The notes beneath the pieces are model-generated. The model was not told the DNA's origin, searched no databases, and worked only from the letters and a program-made list of their open reading frames with translations. From CAYJEO01 sp044432805 (GTDB lineage: Bacteria > Bacillota_I > Bacilli_A > RF39 > UBA660), in contig JAWXUI010000046.1 in the NCBI GenBank assembly GCA_044432805.1, forward strand, positions 1 to 7,387: 7,387 nt of DNA, read 5' to 3'. Position numbers and translations under genes: made by a program. Of the stretch, positions 1-7,387 are shown in pieces; position 1 is the first letter of the stretch; each line of letters begins with the position of its first letter.

Positions 1-3000
1 TACATCTTTACTTCCATTTACAATAGAATAGATTTCATTATAAGTATTACTACTTGCCCCTACATCTAATTGAGAACCTGTAGTAACTAAGTTTAAAGTA
101 TGTCCTTCTACTAATTCATATTCAGTATTATCATAAGACCAAGAATCTTTTGTTAAAGAAGTTCCATCATATACTTTTTCAGCAGAATCAGTAACAATAG
201 TAAGTAATCTATGAGTAATAATAATCTTACCTAAATCAATAGTTAACTCATAATTGTTTGTTACATCTTCTTCATTAAATAAGACAATAACTTTATCTTC
301 ATTGTAATAGTTAATCTCTTCACCAACATCAGTTAAAGAAGCTGATGCTGTAATAGTTAATTCATGTCCTTCCACTAATAAATAAGTAGAATTATTATAT
401 TCCCAACCATCAACTACTAATTCTTCACCATCATATACTTTTTCACCAGTTGCTGTAATAACAGATACTGATCTTTTTTCAATTTCTAATATACCAGTTT
501 CAATTCTTAAATCATAATTATTTGATACATCGATACTATTTTCATCTAAAATATATTCATTTTCATATGTATTATCTTCTGTACCAAAATTTGTTATTGT
601 TCCATTAACAGTAATATATAATTCATGTCCTTCTACTATTGAAGTACCACCTAAATAAACAATTATTGAATTTGTTAAAGGAGTTCCATCGTATACTTTT
701 TTATCATCATTTGTTTTAATAACAACAACTTTCTTAGTAATAACTAATTCACCATAGATATATGATTCAATATTATAATTTGATGTTACATCATTATCAT
801 TTTCATCATATATTTTAATACTATAAGTATTTTTTCCAGAATCAGTTACATCTTTTTCTCCAACTTTTTGATCTACAGTAGAATAATGGAAATCAACAAT
901 ATTACTAACACTATGATTTTCATTAATTTGGAATTGACCATTATATACATATTCACCATTAGATGTCGTTACTGATACTGTTCTTGATGTTACTTCTAAT
1001 GTACCTTCATTAATTGTTACAATGTAATTACTTGAAACATTTGAAGAACTATCTGTAATTGTAAAAGTAGAGTATGTATTATCACTTGTACCAACTTCTA
1101 ATTTAAACCCTGTAATAACTAAGTTTAAAGTGTGTCCTTCAACTAATTCAAATTTAGTATTATCATAAGACCAAGTATCTGCTTCAAGATTAGTTCCATC
1201 ATATTCTTTTTCAGCACTTCCAGTAATAATAGTAACTTCTCTTGCTGTTATTGTTAATGTACCTAGTAATACTGTTACTTCGTAATTACTTGTTACATTA
1301 GTAGATCCACTTAATACTTCATATGTATTATCTGTTATATTACTTACAGTACCAACATTTGTTATTGTACCAATAATATTTAATTCTAATTTATGATCTA
1401 AAACAAAATTAGAACTTGTTATTGTATATGTATCTTTTGTTAAAGGAGTTGCATCATATACCTTTTCAGCGCTATCTGTTGTCACTGTAACTTTTCTAGA
1501 TGTAATTGTTAAACTACCTAGTAATACTGTTACATCATAATTACTTGTTACATTAGTAGATCCACTTAATACTTCATATGTATTATCTGTACTATTACTT
1601 ACAGACCCAGCATTTGTTATTGTACCAATAATATTTAATTCTAATTTATGATCTAAAACAAAATTAGAACTTGTTATTGTATATGTATCTTTTGTTAAAG
1701 CTGTTCCATCATATTCTTTTGTAGCACTATCTGTTGTTACTGTAATTTTTCTTGCTGTTATTGTTAGGGTACCATGTGTAACTTTAATAATATAATTACT
1801 TGTTACATCTTTACTACCTTCATTTACAACAAAACTCGTGTGAGTATTTTCAACACTTCCAACATTTGTTATTGAAGCATTTGTTGTAATTACTAATTCA
1901 TGAGTTAATGATAGTTTATTAGAACTTACGTATTCCCATCCATTATTTGATAAAGACGTACCATCATATTCTTTTGTATCATCTTTAGTAATAACTACGA
2001 CTTCTCTTGCAGTTATTGTTAATGTACCATCAACATATTTAATATTATAACAGTAGCTTACATCAGTACTATTTTGTGTAATTTTAATAGTTAATTTATT
2101 TGCGACACTAGATACATCTGTAATTTGAGTATTAGTTACTACTGTGATTATATCACCAGATACTAATCCATTACTCGTAAATAATTTATTCTCTAAAATA
2201 GTTCCATCATATACTTTAGACGCATCAGATGCAACTATTGTAATATCTTTTTGTGTAATCTTCAACTTACCATAAACGTATGTAATATTATACGATGATG
2301 TACAATTAGTTGAACCATTATATGTTGCTATAACGACGTTATTTTCAATTTCCCCAGCATATGTAATTTTAGATGCACTCGTTATATAATAATCATCATT
2401 TCCCTCTAAAGTGAAATCTACATTAGCATTTTGTAGATATGATCCATCATATACTTTTTCAGCACTTTGTGTAGTAATTGTAATATCTTTTTGATTAATT
2501 GTTAACTTACCATAAACATATGTAATGTTATAGTTATTACTAAATCCATCAGAGTTTGTTGATACTACTAAATTGTTATTTACTTCACCATAAAAAGTAA
2601 TACTATTATTTGAAATAAGAATTATTTCATCACCAGATACTAATCCAGTGTTAGTAAATTTAGTATTAATTAATTCAGTAGAATCATAAGTCTTTGATGC
2701 AGACTCAGTAGTAATAACTAAATCTTTTTTGTTTATACTTAAAGCACCATTTATTTTAGTTATATTATACATGTGAGTTATATCATTATTCCCAACATAT
2801 ATTTTATCAACTGATATTACATTTTGTGTAGTACCAAAGTTTTTAATTGAACCTGTAATTTCATAATCATATTCATGACCTTCTATTAAGTTAGACACAG
2901 TATGTTCATTGAATGAAAGGTTTGTACCATCGTATGTTTTGTTAGTACTCGAAGCAGTAAATGAAACACTTCTTTTAGTTAAAGTTAAATTAGATTCAAT

Positions 3001-3585
3001 AGGTGTAAAATTATAACATGTTGAAACATCCACACCTTCTTTATTAACAATCTTAATTGATTCAACAATTGGAGATACTGTTTGAGTTTCTAATGAATAG
3101 AAATTTTCATAATCAATATCACCGTAAGTAATAGTGTCACCTGATTCTAATGATGCTGTAAAACTAGGTGTATTTCCAAACACTAAAGAACTATTTGAAA
3201 CTTTAATATTAGAATCTTTTGGTGATATAGTAAAAGTAAATGTTTCTCCTTTTGCTGTACCAAATGGTTTATTAGAAGTTGCTCTAACCTCATATTCACC
3301 AGGGATTATAGGCTCTGTTGAACTCCATGAGGAAGATTTTACTTCTCTAAATTCAAAAGTACATTCCCCCCATAAAGATTCAGCATATAAAGTAATTTTT
3401 TCACCATAAGTAATATCGGACACAGATTGTAAATCTGTTGTAATTGAACCCTTAACTGAAAGTAATCCTACTACAGTTGCAAGTAATAAAACTAATAAAC
3501 TAATTATAGGTACTTTAAATTTAAATAAAATACTTTTTGCTTTAGCAACACGCTGTATTTTAGCTTCATATCTTTCATATAACAT
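1..3585 (-). CDS. Large membrane-anchored MBG-repeat surface protein, C-terminus beyond the window
   Basis: Reading back from the ATG at 3585, the frame stays open for 1195 codons to the left edge, so the C-terminus is not visible. An AGGAGG lies nine bases upstream of this ATG, which fixes the start. Residues 1-24 form a basic cytoplasmic tail, followed by one hydrophobic segment at about 25-44 and then an extracellular region rich in Thr, Ser and Asn. Residues about 56-122 look like a separate Ig-like domain, 123-205 like a degenerate unit, and from 206 onward there are 12 MBG-type (YGX) units. Their Tyr-Asp-Gly tyrosines are at 218, 300, 379, 459, 540, 625, 710, 795, 881, 965, 1051 and 1139. 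Units 2, 7 and 9 carry YDS, YDA and YNG instead. The likely role is a stalk or adhesin at the cell surface; ligand unknown. No sortase motif is visible, but the C-terminus is missing. It lies 21 bases after the 894-residue paralogue, probably co-transcribed. Confidence 0.9.
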   Translation of the reverse strand, partial: MLYERYEAKIQRVAKAKSILFKFKVPIISLLVLLLATVVGLLSVKGSITTDLQSVSDITYGEKITLYAESLWGECTFEFREVKSSSWSSTEPIIPGEYEVRATSNKPFGTAKGETFTFTISPKDSNIKVSNSSLVFGNTPSFTASLESGDTITYGDIDYENFYSLETQTVSPIVESIKIVNKEGVDVSTCYNFTPIESNLTLTKRSVSFTASSTNKTYDGTNLSFNEHTVSNLIEGHEYDYEITGSIKNFGTTQNVISVDKIYVGNNDITHMYNITKINGALSINKKDLVITTESASKTYDSTELINTKFTNTGLVSGDEIILISNNSITFYGEVNNNLVVSTNSDGFSNNYNITYVYGKLTINQKDITITTQSAEKVYDGSYLQNANVDFTLEGNDDYYITSASKITYAGEIENNVVIATYNGSTNCTSSYNITYVYGKLKITQKDITIVASDASKVYDGTILENKLFTSNGLVSGDIITVVTNTQITDVSSVANKLTIKITQNSTDVSYCYNIKYVDGTLTITAREVVVITKDDTKEYDGTSLSNNGWEYVSSNKLSLTHELVITTNASITNVGSVENTHTSFVVNEGSKDVTSNYIIKVTHGTLTITARKITVTTDSATKEYDGTALTKDTYTITSSNFVLDHKLELNIIGTITNAGSVSNSTDNTYEVLSGSTNVTSNYDVTVLLGSLTITSRKVTVTTDSAEKVYDATPLTKDTYTITSSNFVLDHKLELNIIGTITNVGTVSNITDNTYEVLSGSTNVTSNYEVTVLLGTLTITAREVTIITGSAEKEYDGTNLEADTWSYDNTKFELVEGHTLNLVITGFKLEVGTSDNTYSTFTITDSSSNVSSNYIVTINEGTLEVTSRTVSVTTSNGEYVYNGQFQINENHSVSNIVDFHYSTVDQKVGEKDVTDSGKNTYSIKIYDENDNDVTSNYNIESYIYGELVITKKVVVIKTNDDKKVYDGTPLTNSIIVYLGGTSIVEGHELYITVNGTITNFGTEDNTYENEYILDENSIDVSNNYDLRIETGILEIEKRSVSVITATGEKVYDGEELVVDGWEYNNSTYLLVEGHELTITASASLTDVGEEINYYNEDKVIVLFNEEDVTNNYELTIDLGKIIITHRLLTIVTDSAEKVYDGTSLTKDSWSYDNTEYELVEGHTLNLVTTGSQLDVGASSNTYNEIYSIVNGSKDV
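1113..1180 (-). repeat. Dispersed copy shared by units 8 and 12 of the large surface protein
   Basis: Bases 1113-1180 match 81-148 with about six differences in 68 bases, at an offset of 1032 bases (344 codons, or four units). Both copies encode W-S-Y-D-N-T followed by E-L-V-E-G-H-T-L-N-L-V. The similarity is far higher than between most other pairs of units, although three units lie between them. This suggests either a block duplication of four units followed by divergence, or gene conversion. Confidence 0.7.
1261..1700 (-). repeat. Near-identical adjacent duplication, 255-base period
   Basis: Bases 1261-1445 match 1516-1700 at an offset of exactly 255 bases (85 codons). By eye there are about seven differences over 185 bases, and 1356-1445 matches 1611-1700 without a mismatch. 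These stretches encode the matching parts of units 6 and 7 of the large surface protein, including a shared segment ending in VLDHKLELNIIGTITN. The other units are much more diverged. This pair therefore reflects a recent in-frame unit duplication or gene conversion. Confidence 0.85.
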
Positions 3586-3594
3586 AATCTGTGT

Positions 3595-3600
3595 CCTCCT
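3595..3600 (-). promoter_or_regulatory. Shine-Dalgarno of the large surface protein
   Basis: The minus strand reads AGGAGG nine bases before the ATG at 3585, a full match to the anti-Shine-Dalgarno core. It lies inside the 21-base gap after the TAA of the preceding gene. No hairpin or promoter fits in that gap, which supports co-transcription. Confidence 0.85.
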
Positions 3601-3606
3601 TTTCTT

Positions 3607-6291
3607 TTATGTAGTGATTATCGATCCATTGATCGTATAATTAAAGTTTAATGATACTTCTTCTCCATATAGTTTTATTGATACAATTGAATTAGAAGAG
3701 TTAATCTCTGTTCTAACCATTTCATATTCATCAGCTAATCCATAGAAATTAACTGTTATTTGATAAGTAACGCCATCAATGCTCTTCGTAATAAGAATTT
3801 CTTCTAGTGTAGATAAGTCAGTTAATGCAGGAATTAAAATATCATCTAAATCCAACGATATATCATGTTTCAATATAGTTAATTCACCTAATTGATTATC
3901 AATAATACAATATTGAGTTACATCTATTTTATCTCCATTATAAACTTTAACGACTGGCTTTATACTTCCAACATTAGTAATTGACCCAATAACTTCAATA
4001 TAATAATCATCTGTACCATCACCGTCAATATTCTTTTCGTATTGACTTGAATCTAAAGTTAATTCTTTTCCATCAAAGTATTTTTCATAAGGATTACTAC
4101 TAACTGTTACAGTTACATCAGTCATTACTAGAATTCCATCTTCAACAAAAATTTCAAAATCATCCGACTCTATTTGTCCATTAATCATCTGCGCAACAGG
4201 TACTGGATTAGTCTTGTAGTATAAAGCGAATGATACTATTTTAGTTGTAGTAGATCCTTTTGATGCAAGATAACCAGAAATTTCTGCTTCATAACGATAA
4301 TCAGGTCCAAATGCTTCAAGACCTTTAAGATTTGCATCAGTAGCATAGAATGTAGATGCATTCACTGGAGCTCCTACAGGAACTTTTATATCAAGTGGAG
4401 TAATAATTATCCCATCTTTTGTTTCATCAGTAATAGTGATACCACCCCAAATATATGTAAGGGAAAAGTTAGCAGGATCAGTCAATTTGATTGTTGCTGT
4501 ATTATAATAAATTCCAACTTCAATCACAGAAACAAAATCAGAAATTTCATATAATTCAGAAATTTGATATAATTCAGAACCCTCCTTTATTTCGGGATAA
4601 ACTGACGCTGTATGATGAGGATATGAATACGGTTCACCATCATAAATATAAGTTGAAGAACTAGTTTGAATTAGAACCGATACTTTCTCGATAGTAATAG
4701 TTCCATATGTATACGTTATATTGTAGTTCAATTCTTTATCGTTATCAGAAAAAACAACAAATCCAACATTCGGATATGTACCAGCTCCAAGACCACTTTC
4801 GACCAAGTCAGATGTAAATTCATCAACTATTTTATCAGATTGAATTATATTATTTGTTAAATCTCGAAAGGAAATTTCTTCACTTGTGTAGATAGTGTTA
4901 ATACTTGGAGTTGCTATATTTACAATCATTTTAGTAATTGTAAGAGTACCATATTCATAAGTTATATTAAAATTATCAGTTACAATTTCATCGTCTTTTA
5001 TAATAGTATAAATAATTTCATTTTTCACAACACCAACATCCACTATTGACTTTGGAGGACCCATAACTGGTAAATAACCGTCAATTAATCCAATAATTTC
5101 GATATTGTCAGTGCATTGCAATGGGTAACCATCGTATGTTTTAGCATCAGTATCTGTAATAATTGTAATGTCTTTTGGATGTATAGTCAGATCACCATAT
5201 TTATAATGAATTAGATATCTATCCGAGACATCTTCATCATCTTCATCCAAGATTTTAACCGTAACAGTATTTTCTTCAACACCAACATCAGTAATTACAC
5301 TATCGTTAGTCTCTACAAAACGGTGTCCATCTACTAATCCGGAATAAATGTAAACTTCGCATTTTAATTCTAATCCGTCATATGTCTTTTCATCACTTTC
5401 AGTATTGAAATAAAAATTTGCTAGAGAAACATGTAACTCTCCATATTGAATATTTAGTTGATAATAGTGAGTTACATCTTTATTATCTTGATCTTTAATA
5501 GTGTAAGCTAATTCGTTTGGTGAAATACCAGGAACCAATTGTTCACCGACAGTTTCAGCATCAAGTTTATGTCCATCTAATAATTCAGTATAAAGTTCAT
5601 ATCCACTATCTTTTAATGGTATTCCATCATATGTTTTTGATGCACTGAATGTTCTACCAGATATATTCATAGGATTAACAGTTAATTCTCCATAATTTTC
5701 TACAAAATTATAATATTTAGTTACATCGTTACCTTCTCTGTCAAACACGGAACCATGAAATTTATTCTCCACAACTCCTACAGAGTCATTTTCAGAATAC
5801 ACTTCAATGTCTAAACTATGCCCATCTAATACTTTTCCAGCTGTTAACCACCATCCATCATTTGTTAATGGTGTTCCATCATATGTTTTTGTTGAAGAAT
5901 CTGTCTTAATTGTTAAATCAATATTACTAATTTTAAGAGTTCCATATATATAATTTATTTCATATTTAGAAGTAACAGGTTTATCATTTTGATCATATAT
6001 AGTAACAATAAATAAATTATCAACTTCTCCTACAGTATCTAAAGAAGATAAGAAATCAACTTGAGCTCTATGACCAGAATATAATGAGCCAGATAATAAT
6101 TCGTATTGTCTGTTAGTTAAAACTGTATTCCCATCATATTTTATTTCTGCTGATCCAGAAGAAAATATTAAATTTCTTTCTGCTAAATTAATTACACCAG
6201 AAAACATTAAACTAAAGTATATAATTAATCCAACAAGTAAACTTGCTATTATTGAACCAGTTACTATTAATTGTTTTTTTGTATTAAACAT
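3607..6291 (-). CDS. 894-residue membrane-anchored MBG-repeat surface protein
   Basis: The protein has a seven-residue tail containing two lysines, one hydrophobic segment at about 8-30, and then an extracellular region to the end. It therefore looks like an uncleaved N-terminal signal anchor with the C-terminus outside. MBG-type units are marked by Tyr-Asp-Gly at residues 52, 137, 221, 304, 386 and 550 and a closing Y-G-x-L-x-I about 63-65 residues later in the first five. A degenerate unit has its tyrosine at 468. A last unit opens with F-D-G at 739 and closes with L-G-E-L-T-I at 801-806. Residues 621-724 are roughly domain-sized but lack the Y-D-G opening. Residues 807-894 form a distinct C-terminal domain. 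There is no LPXTG-like motif and no C-terminal membrane helix. It is a paralogue in plan of the downstream protein, with more diverged units. It lies between the ATPase gene (19-base gap) and that paralogue. A stalk or adhesin role is inferred; no catalytic motif is visible. Confidence 0.93.
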   Translation of the reverse strand: MFNTKKQLIVTGSIIASLLVGLIIYFSLMFSGVINLAERNLIFSSGSAEIKYDGNTVLTNRQYELLSGSLYSGHRAQVDFLSSLDTVGEVDNLFIVTIYDQNDKPVTSKYEINYIYGTLKISNIDLTIKTDSSTKTYDGTPLTNDGWWLTAGKVLDGHSLDIEVYSENDSVGVVENKFHGSVFDREGNDVTKYYNFVENYGELTVNPMNISGRTFSASKTYDGIPLKDSGYELYTELLDGHKLDAETVGEQLVPGISPNELAYTIKDQDNKDVTHYYQLNIQYGELHVSLANFYFNTESDEKTYDGLELKCEVYIYSGLVDGHRFVETNDSVITDVGVEENTVTVKILDEDDEDVSDRYLIHYKYGDLTIHPKDITIITDTDAKTYDGYPLQCTDNIEIIGLIDGYLPVMGPPKSIVDVGVVKNEIIYTIIKDDEIVTDNFNITYEYGTLTITKMIVNIATPSINTIYTSEEISFRDLTNNIIQSDKIVDEFTSDLVESGLGAGTYPNVGFVVFSDNDKELNYNITYTYGTITIEKVSVLIQTSSSTYIYDGEPYSYPHHTASVYPEIKEGSELYQISELYEISDFVSVIEVGIYYNTATIKLTDPANFSLTYIWGGITITDETKDGIIITPLDIKVPVGAPVNASTFYATDANLKGLEAFGPDYRYEAEISGYLASKGSTTTKIVSFALYYKTNPVPVAQMINGQIESDDFEIFVEDGILVMTDVTVTVSSNPYEKYFDGKELTLDSSQYEKNIDGDGTDDYYIEVIGSITNVGSIKPVVKVYNGDKIDVTQYCIIDNQLGELTILKHDISLDLDDILIPALTDLSTLEEILITKSIDGVTYQITVNFYGLADEYEMVRTEINSSNSIVSIKLYGEEVSLNFNYTINGSIITT
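3874..6150 (-). repeat. Diverged MBG-type repeat array in the 894-residue protein
   Basis: The array covers residues 48-806. Successive opening tyrosines are 85, 84, 83, 82, 82 and 82 residues apart up to residue 550. A gap of about 190 residues follows to the last unit, which leaves room for two units with the middle one unrecognisable by motif. Typical elements are T-Y-D-G, L-D-G-H or V-D-G-H, V-G-V-x-x-N, D-V-T-x-Y-Y, and Y-G-E/T-L-T-I. Unlike the downstream gene, no two units look recently copied from each other at the DNA level. Confidence 0.8.
4541..4576 (-). repeat. 18-base in-frame tandem duplication
   Basis: Two adjoining 18-base copies (4541-4558 and 4559-4576) differ at one base, CAT versus GAT. 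In the protein they encode S-E-L-Y-Q-I followed by S-E-L-Y-E-I at residues 572-583. The duplication lies inside the unit that opens at Y550 and keeps the reading frame, so it looks like a slippage product. Confidence 0.85.
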
Positions 6292-6297
6292 AATATT

Positions 6298-6306
6298 CTC
6301 TCCCTT
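6298..6306 (-). promoter_or_regulatory. Shine-Dalgarno of the 894-residue surface protein
   Basis: The minus strand reads AAGGGAGAG, with the GGGAG core eight bases before the ATG at 6291. The match is weaker than the AGGAGG of the downstream gene but well placed. It sits in the 19-base gap after the TAA of the ATPase gene. Confidence 0.65.
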
Positions 6307-6310
6307 CTTC

Positions 6311-7387
6311 TTATCCGTTACGTTCTATTTTAGTTATGTAATCTTTACATTGAGGCATTTGATCTACACCAAATAACTCATCTAAGTATTGGCATAAACC
6401 TTGTGCTTCTTTTCTCATATAAACAGGATTTTGCGATTCAAGTTTTCTCATTATCTTAGAAGATAAAATATCATCTAATGCATTGATTTCACTACCACCA
6501 CACCCTACATATACAGGTACATAATTTTTAATTTGTTTCATAATCCTATTACCAAATGATAAATGGAACTTTTTAATCATATAATCATCTAATTCTTTAA
6601 TTCTTCTTAAGTTACGATCTGTAATTTCAAATTTATTTAAATTTTCTTTAAATAATTGTCTTAAGTTTTCTTCAGTTATTTTCATTCCACGATCTCTATT
6701 AGATTCAAATGGAACAGCTTTTTTATCTAAATTTATTACCATTGCTCTATCGTATACTTTATCAGAAATAGCAAATGTTGAATCATCATTATTAGCTGTT
6801 CCAATAAACCACATATTTTTAGGTAACTTCATTCTTCCTTCAACTAATTTTTTTGGATCTGTAGGCCATACATTAGCTACTACATCTAAAAATCTAACAT
6901 CAGGATTAGGTAATTCTAATAATGATAAGAATTCAGCAAAGTAATATTCTACTCTTGCTATATTCATTTCATCTAATACAGTAATGAATATTTCTTCACT
7001 GTAATTTGCTTCATATAATTTTTGTAATAAAGTTGTTTCAATAAATTTATTAGTAAATTCATTATAATAACCAATTAAGTCAGTACGTTCTTTCCACATT
7101 GGTTGAATTGGTACTACTGTAGTTGGATTAGATAAATACTCACCAAATGCATACGCTAAAGATGTTTTACCTGTACCAGACATACCTTGTAATATAATAA
7201 TTTGAGTAATTGATAATCCAGCAATAAATCTTCTAATATCACTAATGTCATAAAATAATCCTAAGTGACCTCCAGCGAACTCTCTGAATTCTTCACATAC
7301 TCTTTTTAATGTTAATTCTTTATCAATAGCAGGAGCTTTATAGTCAGCCCATTCTTCATCAATTTTATTTAACATGAAGAATCTTAC
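6311..7387 (-). CDS. McrB-type AAA+ ATPase, probably running past the right edge
   Basis: This is a cytoplasmic AAA+ ATPase. Numbering from the first visible ATG (7375, giving 354 residues), Walker A is GMSGTGKT at 64-71 and Walker B is ITVLDEMN at 131-138, with D135 and E136. The following I-A-R-V-E-Y-Y-F is typical of McrB-like and dynein-like AAA+ proteins, as is W93-K-E-R-T-D-L-I-G-Y. Sensor 1 is in G-T-A-N-N-D-D at 192-198, and R210 in V-Y-D-R-A is a plausible arginine finger. Residues 250-340 form a helical lid region containing L-S-F-G-N-R-I. The start is unsettled: no Shine-Dalgarno precedes the ATG at 7375 within the visible 12 bases, and the frame is open to the edge, so an N-terminal domain may lie outside. 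No McrC-like nuclease follows. The gene is 19 bases ahead of two surface-protein genes, so an assembly or remodelling role for them is inferred. The exact function is unknown. Confidence 0.88.
   Translation of the reverse strand, partial: VRFFMLNKIDEEWADYKAPAIDKELTLKRVCEEFREFAGGHLGLFYDISDIRRFIAGLSITQIIILQGMSGTGKTSLAYAFGEYLSNPTTVVPIQPMWKERTDLIGYYNEFTNKFIETTLLQKLYEANYSEEIFITVLDEMNIARVEYYFAEFLSLLELPNPDVRFLDVVANVWPTDPKKLVEGRMKLPKNMWFIGTANNDDSTFAISDKVYDRAMVINLDKKAVPFESNRDRGMKITEENLRQLFKENLNKFEITDRNLRRIKELDDYMIKKFHLSFGNRIMKQIKNYVPVYVGCGGSEINALDDILSSKIMRKLESQNPVYMRKEAQGLCQYLDELFGVDQMPQCKDYITKIERNG

Larger units (their letters stand above)
1..2970 (-). repeat. Tandem array of 12 MBG-type units within the large surface protein
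   Basis: The array begins near residue 206 and continues past the left edge. The distances between successive Tyr-Asp-Gly motifs are 82, 79, 80, 81, 85, 85, 85, 86, 84, 86 and 88 residues. The membrane-proximal units are therefore shorter than the distal ones. The consensus is K-x-Y-D-G-T-x-L, about 20 residues, (E/D)-G-H-x-L, then V-G-x(3)-N-T-Y, then (D/N)-V-T-x-N-Y, and finally G-x-L-x-I-x-x-R/K. On the + strand the motif appears as recurring TTCCATCATA-like words about every 240-260 bases. Assignment to the MBG (YGX-type) family rests on this pattern, not on a profile search. The twelfth unit is cut by the window edge. Confidence 0.85.

Noticed and set aside
1..2970. Regularly spaced similar words resembling a CRISPR or satellite array
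   Set aside because: The 237-264-base period is in whole codons and encodes recurring protein motifs. The copies are diverged and there are no short unique spacers.
3134..3409. 91-codon open frame on the + strand
   Set aside because: It lies wholly antisense to the well-supported large surface protein, has no ribosome site upstream that I can see, and its product resembles no family. It is a shadow of the minus-strand gene.
3454..3513. Cleavable lipoprotein signal in the large surface protein
   Set aside because: The hydrophobic stretch at residues 25-44 is not followed by a lipobox cysteine. The first cysteine is at residue 75, so a simple membrane anchor fits better.
3586..3606. Possible terminator or promoter between the two surface-protein genes
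   Set aside because: The gap is 21 bases, holds only the Shine-Dalgarno, and shows no inverted repeat or -10/-35 pair.
6311..7387. McrBC restriction system
   Set aside because: The AAA+ core is McrB-like, but no McrC-type nuclease and no DNA-binding domain are visible, and the next two genes encode surface proteins. A nuclease upstream of the window cannot be excluded.

Overview
The window is strongly AT-rich and holds three genes, all on the minus strand. They are packed head to tail with gaps of only 21 and 19 bases, so they look like one polycistronic unit read from right to left. The order of transcription is a McrB-type AAA+ ATPase (6311 to the right edge), an 894-residue membrane-anchored repeat protein (3607-6291), and a second, much larger membrane-anchored repeat protein (3585 running off the left edge). 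The first and last genes are both cut by the window edges. No stretch over 300 bases lacks a gene, and I see no RNA gene, insertion sequence, CRISPR array, promoter or terminator.

The base composition, the Gram-positive-style Shine-Dalgarno sequences and the protein types point to a low-GC Firmicute or a wall-poor Mollicutes-like lineage (Acholeplasma, Erysipelotrichia or RF39-type gut bacteria). Tryptophan is written TGG and both visible stops are TAA, with no in-frame TGA seen. This argues against the mycoplasma code. I cannot name the species.

The two repeat proteins share one plan: a short basic cytoplasmic tail, a single N-terminal membrane segment, then a long extracellular stack of about 80-88-residue beta-rich units. 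Each unit opens with K-x-Y-D-G-T, carries a central (E/D)-G-H and a V-G-x(3)-N, and closes with D-V-T-x-x-Y ... Y-G-x-L-T-I. This is the pattern of the MBG (YGX-type) domains of bacterial surface proteins and adhesins. The downstream protein shows at least 12 such units, two of which are nearly identical at the DNA level. The 894-residue protein has about nine more diverged units and its own C-terminal cap.

The cytoplasmic ATPase belongs to the group built around DEMN-x-A-R Walker B motifs (McrB/dynein-like). No McrC-type nuclease follows it. It is instead coupled to two surface proteins. The most interesting reading, which is inference, is an ATP-driven system that assembles, inserts or controls large surface fibres, rather than a restriction system.
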